6,653 bases of DNA from Lachnospiraceae bacterium (GTDB lineage: Bacteria > Bacillota > Clostridia > Lachnospirales > Lachnospiraceae): assembly GCA_014804565.1 (NCBI GenBank), contig JAAUZN010000032.1, positions 43,120-49,772 of the forward strand, in the 5' to 3' direction. The notes under the pieces were generated by a model. That model was not told where the DNA came from, did no database searches, and worked only from the letters and a program-made list of their open reading frames with translations. The translations under genes were made by a program, and so were the position numbers. Of the stretch, positions 1-5,322 are shown piece after piece (position 1 is the first letter of the stretch; the number at the start of each line of letters is the position of its first letter).

Positions 1-482
1 GGTTCTCCGAAGCCCACCGGCAGATCCGCCTCCACCGTCTCCGTGATCGGTATGGTCATCTCCATATACCCGTTTTCTTTATCGTAGCTGCTGGTGCTCT
101 CTCCCCCCAGGCAGCGGATGACCTCCTCTGAAATGATCGTCTTTCCCTCGCTGATGCCGTAGGTGTCCTTCACGATCTTAAGGTCAGAGTTGATGATAAG
201 GACTCTGCCGTCATACAGATTGGAAAGCTGCTCCAGCTCCGCATTGATGACCTCCGAGGAAGTGTCCTGCAGATAATGGTAGGTGATCAGATGATTCGCC
301 AGGATCCTCAGCTGGGTCGTAATGTCAGAGGTCCTGACATTGACCGCACGCTGCTCATAATTTTGCAGGATCGCATAGCGCATAATGAAACAGGGAATCA
401 GCCCGACGAGGAGCAGGATCAAAAAGATCCGTGCTTTCAGGCTTCTCAAGAATGTAATTTGACGTAAACTGAATTTATGCAA
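1..482 (-). CDS. Sensor histidine kinase, N-terminal part (3' end outside window)
   Basis: An open frame of 160 codons runs off the window edge. The proposed start is a TTG at 482 that overlaps the response-regulator stop by 8 bases and gives MHKFSLRQITFLRSLKAR, a basic leader followed by a membrane segment (IFLILLLVGLIPCFIM). A TTG at 449 (starting LRSLKARIF) is the alternative; no ATG precedes the membrane segment. After it comes an extracytoplasmic sensor region with ENYEQRAV-like helix (QNYEQRAVNVRTSD), ILANHLITYHYLQ, and a PAS/CACHE-like core (LYDGRVLIINSDLKIVKDTY, then ENGYMEMTIPITE). The HAMP, phospho-histidine and ATPase domains should lie beyond position 1, so the kinase identity rests on the adjacent regulator and the N-terminal layout. 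The signal it senses is unknown. Confidence 0.8.
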   Translation of the reverse strand, partial: MHKFSLRQITFLRSLKARIFLILLLVGLIPCFIMRYAILQNYEQRAVNVRTSDITTQLRILANHLITYHYLQDTSSEVINAELEQLSNLYDGRVLIINSDLKIVKDTYGISEGKTIISEEVIRCLGGESTSSYDKENGYMEMTIPITETVEADLPVGFGE

Positions 483-1164
483 AATAATATCCCACACCCC
501 ACTTAGTCCTCACATACGCGGGCTCTCCGGGGATTTTCTCAATCTTTTCGCGAAGTCTCCTGATATGTACGTCCACGGTCCGCAGATCTCCCGGGTAATC
601 GTTACCCCACACCAGCTTCAAAAGCTCTCCTCTGCCGTAAACCTTTCCAGGATTCTGGATAAGAAGCTCCAGCACCTCAAACTCTTTGGCGGTCAGATTG
701 ATCTCACGATCTTCAATATAGACCCGTCTGCCCTCGCAGTCAAGACGCATATCTCCCCGCTCCAGTACTTTGACCGGCTCTTCCTTCTCCGGCGCTTTGC
801 GATTCGTCCTGCGTATGATCGCCTTGATCCGGGCTTTCACCTCCAGGATATTAAAGGGCTTCGTGATATAGTCATCGGCGCCGTAATCCAGCCCCAGAAT
901 CTTATCCATATCTTCTCCCTTCGCCGTCAGCATGATGATTGGCACATTGGAGAAACCGCGGATCTGCTGGCACACCTCGAAACCTGTCATTTTAGGCAGC
1001 ATGACATCCAGCAGGATCATATCGTAGGCATTTTCTCCCGCCAACTTAAGGGCTTCCTCTCCGTCATAGGCGCAGTCTACCTCCATGCCGTCCTGCTCCA
1101 GACTGAATCGGATTCCCTTCACGATCAATTTTTCATCATCCACTACCAAAATTTTCTGTGCCAT
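475..1164 (-). CDS. OmpR/PhoB-family response regulator
   Basis: This 229-residue protein is a two-domain transcription factor. The receiver domain (about 3-117) shows the acidic pair Asp9-Asp10, the phospho-acceptor Asp53 in LLDVMLPKMTG, the switch threonine Thr80 in IIMLTAKG, and Lys102 in YITKPFN. A charged linker (120-134) leads to a winged-helix DNA-binding domain (about 135-228) with LTAKEFEVLELLIQNPGKVY, the recognition-helix region RTVDVHIRRLREKIE (195-209) and the terminal wing WGVGYYF. It resembles the WalR/PhoP branch, but I do not assign a specific member. The ribosome binding site is weak: only GGCGGGCAGC precedes the ATG, so translation may partly depend on comEA upstream, 28 nt away. 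The stop overlaps the probable start of the kinase gene, as is usual for cognate pairs. Confidence 0.95.
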   Translation of the reverse strand: MAQKILVVDDEKLIVKGIRFSLEQDGMEVDCAYDGEEALKLAGENAYDMILLDVMLPKMTGFEVCQQIRGFSNVPIIMLTAKGEDMDKILGLDYGADDYITKPFNILEVKARIKAIIRRTNRKAPEKEEPVKVLERGDMRLDCEGRRVYIEDREINLTAKEFEVLELLIQNPGKVYGRGELLKLVWGNDYPGDLRTVDVHIRRLREKIEKIPGEPAYVRTKWGVGYYFA

Positions 1165-1192
1165 ATTTGCTGCCCGCCTGCCTTATTCTGTC

Positions 1193-1945
1193 TTAATCTA
1201 CCCTGATGCTGTCCTTTATTTTCCCGTACAGACCCTCTTTGATACCGCTGACTTTCATGATATCCTCCGGCTTTTGAAAACTGCCGTTGGATTCCCTGTA
1301 TGTTACGATAGCTGCGGCCCGTGTCCCACCGATCCCCGGTATATTGCACAATTCCGCTTCCGACGCCGTATTGATATTGATTCTGCCGTCCGACGCCGTT
1401 CCGGACTCTCCCGTCTCTATCTCCCAAGCCGATTCATCCACAATACCGGCTAACGCCCTGGTGCTGTCGTCTCCGTCCGCAGAAAACGCCTCCACCTCTT
1501 CCTTCGTGGGAATGACCAGCTTCACACCGTCCCGCAATGTTTGTGCTTGGTTTACATAATTTTGATCCGCATTCTCGGCAAAACCGCCTGCCTCCCGTAC
1601 CGCCTCATAAACACGGCACCCCGCCGGCAGTTCATAGACGCCCGGCCGCATCACCGCACCACAGACATGTACACAGAGCAGTTCCGGCTCCGAAACACTC
1701 TCCGGCTGAGTCGGCTCATCTTCTCCATTTGCCTCCTGAGAAGGTGCGGAAACTGTCTCTCCGATCTCCTCGGAAAAATCTTTCTCAAAAGCTTCCTCTC
1801 CGGCAGTGGTCTCCCCGCTCAGAAGAAGGAGCTCTTCCTTCTTCGTACAGCCGCTCAAAAAAAACAGCCCTGCCAACAACAGCCCGATCAGCCGTATTTT
1901 CCGTATCTGTTTATATTCTTCTCTATACACTTTTGTTCGCTGCAT
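1193..1945 (-). CDS. comEA: ComEA-family helix-hairpin-helix DNA-binding lipoprotein
   Basis: This 250-residue protein binds double-stranded DNA at the cell surface during natural transformation in characterised relatives. It opens with a basic N-terminus, a hydrophobic segment (19-30) and a lipobox LSGC with Cys33 as the expected lipidation site. A variable acidic linker runs from about 35 to 87. An SLBB-type domain follows (about 88-147) with CVHVCGAVMRPGVYELPAG and the AGGFAENAD motif, and after a second linker comes a C-terminal helix-hairpin-helix pair (187-250: RININTASEAELCNIPGIG, then GSFQKPEDIMKVSGI). The order SLBB then HhH is the ComEA layout. Lipid anchoring differs from the transmembrane anchor of Bacillus subtilis ComEA. 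The ATG at 1945 follows AAAGGAG. No comEB or comEC is next to it; the response-regulator gene follows 28 nt later. A role in DNA uptake is inferred from the family only. Confidence 0.88.
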   Translation of the reverse strand: MQRTKVYREEYKQIRKIRLIGLLLAGLFFLSGCTKKEELLLLSGETTAGEEAFEKDFSEEIGETVSAPSQEANGEDEPTQPESVSEPELLCVHVCGAVMRPGVYELPAGCRVYEAVREAGGFAENADQNYVNQAQTLRDGVKLVIPTKEEVEAFSADGDDSTRALAGIVDESAWEIETGESGTASDGRININTASEAELCNIPGIGGTRAAAIVTYRESNGSFQKPEDIMKVSGIKEGLYGKIKDSIRVD

Positions 1946-1948
1946 AGT

Positions 1949-1979
1949 CTCCTTTCCGGGCTCTTCTGCCCTTCAGGAG
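1949..1979 (-). promoter_or_regulatory. Possible hairpin covering the comEA ribosome binding site
   Basis: In the transcript, CTCCT (1979-1975) can pair with AGGAG (1953-1949), which is the core of the AAAGGAG ribosome binding site just 3 nt before the ATG at 1945. GGGC (1971-1968) pairs with GCCC (1961-1958) around a six-base AGAAGA loop, and a small internal loop separates the two stems. Such a fold would hide the ribosome binding site. The stems are short, so the structure may be marginal. Confidence 0.4.
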
Positions 1980-2003
1980 GTTCCCGCTACGCGCCGTATT
2001 CTC

Positions 2004-2032
2004 ATTGTAAAATAAATCTTGTCCTATGTCCA
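2004..2032 (-). promoter_or_regulatory. Sigma-A-type promoter for comEA and the two-component genes
   Basis: On the minus strand a -35 box TGGACA (2032-2027, five of six matches to TTGACA) and a -10 box TACAAT (2009-2004, five of six matches to TATAAT) are separated by exactly 17 bp. The -35 box lies at the very end of the DMT coding sequence. Transcription would begin near 1997, giving a leader of about 50 nt before the comEA start. Confidence 0.65.
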
Positions 2033-2455
2033 CTTAAAAATAACGATTCCTGCAATCATTATTCCCATTCCCAGAATCTTCCTTCCCTCCAGAGACTGCT
2101 TCTCCACCCCAAACATCCCGAACACCTCTATGAGATAAGCGATGATCAGCTGAGAGACCACAATACACATAGCCGCCCGCGCCGGTCCCATCTGCTCCAT
2201 GCTCTTAATGACTGTGTAGGTGATAAAGGCACCGATCGCGCCGCCAAGCAGCATATATTTCGGCTCCACTTTCATCAGTGTGGCAAAGGAGGACCTGTCC
2301 GTGGCAAGCCAGAGAGCCAAGCAGACTAAAAGTGCGGTAAGCTGCACAAATATATTGGTGACCCATATTCCCGACTGCTTCGTGACCTGCGTGTTAAAAA
2401 CACCCTGCACACTCATCAATGCGCCCGATATGACCGCAATCCAAAATCCCAGCAT
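2024..2455 (-). CDS. DMT-family small membrane protein, YdcZ (DUF606) type
   Basis: This 143-residue, strongly hydrophobic protein has about five predicted membrane segments (roughly residues 2-22, 31-51, 67-85, 93-113 and 125-141). It begins with MLGFWIAVISGALMSVQGVF and contains NTQVTKQSG at 21-29, the conserved gly-rich LLGGAIGAFITY at 69-80, and MGPARAAMCIVVSQLIIAYL at 89-108. This pattern and length fit the YdcZ/DUF606 branch of the drug/metabolite transporter superfamily, whose members are half-size and probably work as dimers or paired subunits. The substrate is not known for most of them and cannot be read here. The start follows a textbook AGGAGG site. It lies 110 bases after the binding-protein gene, with a structured leader between, and its stop codon falls within the promoter of the following comEA gene. 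Confidence 0.88.
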   Translation of the reverse strand: MLGFWIAVISGALMSVQGVFNTQVTKQSGIWVTNIFVQLTALLVCLALWLATDRSSFATLMKVEPKYMLLGGAIGAFITYTVIKSMEQMGPARAAMCIVVSQLIIAYLIEVFGMFGVEKQSLEGRKILGMGIMIAGIVIFKWT

Positions 2456-2462
2456 ATTTTTA

Positions 2463-2468
2463 CCTCCT
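2463..2468 (-). promoter_or_regulatory. Strong ribosome binding site of the DMT gene
   Basis: A perfect AGGAGG lies 7 nt before the ATG at 2455. It decides that start over the in-frame ATG at 2491, which would place the palindrome inside the coding region and give a non-hydrophobic prefix foreign to the family. Confidence 0.85.
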
Positions 2469-2505
2469 AAACAAAACAAGACGGTGATCACCGTCTTGTC
2501 TTAGG
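2466..2505 (-). promoter_or_regulatory. Leader palindrome overlapping the ribosome binding site of the DMT gene (attenuator, terminator or operator)
   Basis: Positions 2476-2499 are a perfect 24-bp palindrome (half-site ACAAGACGGTGA, centred between 2487 and 2488). In the minus-strand transcript it folds as a stem of about 9-10 bp with a short loop and is followed by TTTTGTTT, which looks like an intrinsic terminator. An outer arm, CCTAA (2505-2501) with TTAGG (2470-2466), extends the fold across an internal loop into the AGGAGG ribosome binding site at 2463-2468. As a plain terminator it could end the arginine operon, but it sits only about 20 nt before the DMT start. A conditional attenuator, a site-hiding hairpin or a dimer-bound operator fits better. 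The repeat is seen directly; the mechanism is inference. Confidence 0.6.
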
Positions 2506-2522
2506 TTGACCTTATAGGTCAA
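2506..2522. repeat. Short inverted repeat in the leader before the DMT gene
   Basis: TTGACCT and AGGTCAA form a perfect 7-bp stem around a 3-nt loop (TAT on the plus strand). It lies immediately 5', in the transcribed direction, of the larger palindrome at 2476-2499 and is flanked on the other side by A/T runs (2521-2537). It may be the first of two leader hairpins or a protein-binding site. TTGACC inside it resembles a -35 box on the minus strand, but I find no matching -10 at 16-18 bp. Confidence 0.5.
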
Positions 2523-2564
2523 AAAATATTCTTTTTTCTTTCATATATAATCCCGGAGCCGTCG

Positions 2565-4088
2565 TTACTCTTCCTGCTCCTCCAGCTCCTCTTCCTCCTC
2601 GGTCTCCTCTACAGGAATGGGAACATCAATGTACTCCTCCGTATAGGCTTCCCCGAGTACCTGGCTCATGATCTGTTCAGACAGCGCCCGCAGCTCATCG
2701 TTGGCATCGGCTCCGCCCCAGATCTTAGCAAAAGCGATCTCCAGCTCCACCCAGAAATTACTGGTCTCGATCATCTTAGGCATAGGCACCGAATCGGCGT
2801 ACGCTTCCAGAAAGGCCGCCGCATTGGAATCCTCATAGGTATTCCCATTCTCATTGCAAAACACGGGAAGCTTGCCGGTCCTTGCGTAGAGTCCGTCTGT
2901 GTCATACTGTGTCAGATACACCGCAAAATCATTAGCCATTTCCTTCTTCATGGAATAGCCGTTGACTGCCACACACTGTGTCACAGACAGGGACGCGGAT
3001 TCCAATTCTTCACTCACATCCGGCACTCTGGTCACTCCGAATTCGTAGGTAAAATCTCCTTCTTCCCTGGCCTTCTCCAGTCTGGAGAGCGCATCCGTGG
3101 TGGCCACCGTGTAAACGATCTTTCCATCCAGAAAGTCCTGCAGAACGCCATCATAGCTGATCTCCTTGGTGTCAATGGAGAAAAACTGATTCAGATTCTG
3201 GTACACTCTGAGCGCACGGATCGCATTTTCATTATAGATCCGAATGGAATCCGCATCATCGCCGTTTGTGCCGCCCACATCAATGTATTCGCCCACTACG
3301 AAATAATTATAGAAAATATCCGATACATCCCACTTAAAGACTGCCTCCACCTGCTCCGGCGCGTCATAGACATCTGCGAAGGATAATATTTCGTCTACGG
3401 TCTCAGGGATCGCTTCCTCCAGCTTCGCTGCCAGCTCTTCCTCTGATATTTCCTCCTCCGCCACAGCCTCAGTGATCTCCTCCTCCACGTCGCCGCTGTC
3501 CGCCTGCGCCTGGGTTTCTTCCGCAGCCGCCTGATCCCGCTCGGCCTCAATCTGGGCTTTCGCCCATTCTTCCAGATAAGTCTTATTGTAAAGAAGGCCG
3601 CTTGTCTCATAATAAAAAGGATAACCGATCTGCTTGTCGTGGTATGTCACGGCATGAACTGCCGCCTCCGGCAGCATATCTTCCATGGGGAGCACACCCT
3701 CCGGCAGCTTTACCTCACTGGCCAGCCCCGCCAGATACGCTTTTTCCAGCGAATCATTGCTGACAATATACAGATCCGGTACCTCCTCCGTCTGCAGAGA
3801 AGCCTGGTTGATCGTCTCCAGATATTCTAAACCCTGGGTATAGACCGGAATCACTCGCACCTCATCCTGAAATTCACTGTAGGAGACCGCCACACTGTTC
3901 AAATAATCTGTCAGTCCCTCGTCCGCATACCACAAATATAAGGTCTCCCGATGGCCGAAAAGGGATTCCTCCACCTCTTCCTCAGGCTCCGCCTGCCACA
4001 CCATCATACCGAATCTGCCCGCCCCGTAAAGGCCGGCGACGATCAGGACAGTCACAAGGATCATGATCAATCTTTTTTTCAGAGTCAC
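2565..4088 (-). CDS. Membrane-anchored extracellular solute-binding protein (ABC-type), coupled to argD
   Basis: This 507-residue protein resembles extracellular solute-binding proteins of the MalE-like (family 1) type. Residues 1-32 are a basic start (TLKKR) and one hydrophobic segment, but there is no lipobox cysteine, so it is either an uncleaved anchor or a non-lipoprotein signal. The binding domain follows: LYLWYADEG at 50-58 as the first strand, VPDLYIVSNDSLEKAYLAG at 103-121, GYPFYYETSGLLYNKTYLEEW at 155-175, KWDVSDIFYNYF at 252-263 and GKIVYTVATTDAL at 322-334. Residues 176-226 are an Ala/Glu-rich insertion, and the C-terminus is an acidic tail rich in glutamate. I chose the GTG at 4088, not the ATG at 4118: AAGGAG lies 7 nt before it, and it forms a GTGA overlap with the argD stop. 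No permease or ATPase gene is adjacent. The ligand is unknown; the position after argD hints at an amino acid or peptide, but the domain type more often binds sugars. Confidence 0.85.
   Translation of the reverse strand: MTLKKRLIMILVTVLIVAGLYGAGRFGMMVWQAEPEEEVEESLFGHRETLYLWYADEGLTDYLNSVAVSYSEFQDEVRVIPVYTQGLEYLETINQASLQTEEVPDLYIVSNDSLEKAYLAGLASEVKLPEGVLPMEDMLPEAAVHAVTYHDKQIGYPFYYETSGLLYNKTYLEEWAKAQIEAERDQAAAEETQAQADSGDVEEEITEAVAEEEISEEELAAKLEEAIPETVDEILSFADVYDAPEQVEAVFKWDVSDIFYNYFVVGEYIDVGGTNGDDADSIRIYNENAIRALRVYQNLNQFFSIDTKEISYDGVLQDFLDGKIVYTVATTDALSRLEKAREEGDFTYEFGVTRVPDVSEELESASLSVTQCVAVNGYSMKKEMANDFAVYLTQYDTDGLYARTGKLPVFCNENGNTYEDSNAAAFLEAYADSVPMPKMIETSNFWVELEIAFAKIWGGADANDELRALSEQIMSQVLGEAYTEEYIDVPIPVEETEEEEELEEQEE
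3411..3557 (-). other. Segment encoding a charged Ala/Glu-rich insertion in the solute-binding protein
   Basis: This part of the gene encodes residues 178-226, low-complexity sequence dominated by Ala, Glu, Gln and Asp with Glu-rich clusters (VEEEITEAVAEEEISEEELA at 201-220). It separates the YNKTYLEEW motif from IPETVDEILSFAD, which in ordinary family members follow each other closely. It probably forms a helical or coiled-coil extension at the surface of the folded domain; this is inference from composition. Confidence 0.6.
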
Positions 4089-5296
4089 TTCCGCTCTCCT
4101 TCTGTCTGCGCAATGCACTCCCGCAGAATTGCAATCATATCATCCACATGGGTCTCCCGGATAACAAGCGGCGGCACAAAACGAATGATATCCGTGCCCG
4201 CATTGATCAGCACCAGGCCCTTATCCATGGCCCGCTTAATGATATCTCCCACCGGCTGATCAAACACCAATCCCTGCAGAAGGCCCGTGCCTCTCCTCTC
4301 CTGCACACAGGTAAACTCTGTTGCCACCTCATCCAGACGCTTTTCCAGATAAGCGCCCACTTTTTGCACATTGGCAAGCACATCCAGCTCCTCAAACAAT
4401 TCCAGCACCTTGCAGACTGCCGCACAGACGAGCGGATTGCCGCCGTAGGTGGTGCCGTGATCGCCCGGCACAAGGGAGGCCGCCCCCACCTTCTCCGTCA
4501 TTAGGAATGCGCCCACCGGCACACCGCAGCCAAGTCCCTTGGCTGTTGCCATCACATCCGGCTTGATGCCGTAACGCTGCCAGGCATACATGGTGCCTGT
4601 ACGTCCCATACCGCACTGGATCTCATCTAACATCATCAGGATATCCCGCTCGTCACAGAGCGCCCTGACCTTTTCCATAAATTCTTTTGTGGCAGGATGA
4701 ACGCCGCCCTCTCCCTGCACTGTCTCGAAGAGGATCGCACAGGTCTTGTCCGTCACCTGAGACGCCACACTCTCAAAATCATTCAGATCGGCAAAACGGA
4801 TATTGCCGATCATCGGCTCAAAGGGCTCCCGGTAGTGGGCATTCCCCGTCACGGACAGCGCCCCCATGGTGCGCCCATGGAAAGAATGGTTCATGGCGAT
4901 GATCTCGTGATCCGTAGAACCGTCCTTTAAGTAAGCATATTTGCGCGCCGTCTTGATGGCGCCCTCCACAGCCTCCGTTCCGCTGTTCGTAAAAAACACC
5001 CGGTCCATGCCGGAAACTGCCTTCAGCTTCTTCGCCGCCTCAACGGCGGGCACATTATAATAGTAGTTGGATGTGTGGATCAGCTTGTCTATCTGCTCCT
5101 TCAAGGCGTTATTATATGCCTCATTGTGATAGCCCAGCGCAAAAACCGCGATGCCAGACACAAAATCCAGATACTTTTTCCCTTCTATATCGTACAGATA
5201 AACATCCTCGCCCTTGTCGAACACCACCTGATACCGATTGTAGGTGTGGAGCAGAGCCTGTTCCGCCTCGTCAATAAACCCCTGCATTGTATTCAT
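4085..5296 (-). CDS. argD: Acetylornithine aminotransferase
   Basis: This is a PLP-dependent class III aminotransferase of 403 residues, which converts N-acetylglutamate semialdehyde plus glutamate to N-acetylornithine and 2-oxoglutarate. Visible family features, numbered from the chosen start, are NSGTEAVEGAIK (104-115, phosphate-binding), FHGRT (139-143), ETVQGEGG (191-198), LDEIQCGMGRTG (223-234, with Asp224 expected to hold the PLP ring nitrogen), ATAKGLGCGVPVGA (250-263, with Lys253 the expected Schiff-base lysine), TTYGGNPL (282-289) and IRFVPPL (371-377). The start at 5296 is preferred because GGAG at 5303-5306 sits 6 nt upstream. An in-frame ATG at 5308 has its only purine-rich stretch directly abutting it, and starts further upstream would lie inside argB. 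The last codon overlaps the next gene through a GTGA junction. Some ArgD enzymes also serve in lysine synthesis as succinyldiaminopimelate aminotransferase; that cannot be decided here. Confidence 0.95.
   Translation of the reverse strand: MNTMQGFIDEAEQALLHTYNRYQVVFDKGEDVYLYDIEGKKYLDFVSGIAVFALGYHNEAYNNALKEQIDKLIHTSNYYYNVPAVEAAKKLKAVSGMDRVFFTNSGTEAVEGAIKTARKYAYLKDGSTDHEIIAMNHSFHGRTMGALSVTGNAHYREPFEPMIGNIRFADLNDFESVASQVTDKTCAILFETVQGEGGVHPATKEFMEKVRALCDERDILMMLDEIQCGMGRTGTMYAWQRYGIKPDVMATAKGLGCGVPVGAFLMTEKVGAASLVPGDHGTTYGGNPLVCAAVCKVLELFEELDVLANVQKVGAYLEKRLDEVATEFTCVQERRGTGLLQGLVFDQPVGDIIKRAMDKGLVLINAGTDIIRFVPPLVIRETHVDDMIAILRECIAQTEGERK
4096..4101 (-). promoter_or_regulatory. Ribosome binding site of the solute-binding protein gene (decides a GTG start)
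   Basis: AAGGAG on the minus strand is followed by a 7-nt spacer and then GTG at 4088. The GTG shares its last two bases with the TGA stop of argD, giving the four-base GTGA overlap typical of translational coupling. This site lies inside the end of argD and is the reason for rejecting the longer ORF from 4118. Confidence 0.8.
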
Positions 5297-5302
5297 ACTA
5301 TT

Positions 5303-5306
5303 CTCC
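5303..5306 (-). promoter_or_regulatory. Ribosome binding site of argD (decides the start)
   Basis: On the minus strand GGAG is followed by AATAGT and then ATG at 5296, a 6-nt spacer. The upstream in-frame ATG at 5308 overlaps this element's own sequence (ATGGAGAATAGTATG) and lacks a properly spaced site of its own, so the shorter protein is favoured. Confidence 0.6.
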
Positions 5307-5322
5307 ATTCCTGTCGAATCCG

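Noticed and set aside
276..467. 63-codon plus-strand frame at the window start
   Set aside because: It is antisense to the histidine-kinase reading frame, which has a coherent membrane segment and sensor region.
565..1206. 213-codon open frame on the plus strand
   Set aside because: It is the mirror of the response regulator, whose motifs are complete; no family features are seen in the plus-strand product.
1541..2329. 262-codon open frame on the plus strand
   Set aside because: It lies antisense across the comEA and DMT genes, is rich in Ser, His, Leu and Arg as expected of a shadow frame, has no recognisable domain, and both minus-strand genes are well supported.
2506..2532. Plus-strand promoter using TTGACC and TATTCT
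   Set aside because: The spacer is only 15 bp and no plus-strand gene follows, so chance is the better explanation.
4089..4118. Longer start (ATG at 4118) for the solute-binding protein
   Set aside because: It would add ten charged residues before the signal segment and overlap argD further, while GTG at 4088 has an AAGGAG site at ideal spacing and a GTGA junction.
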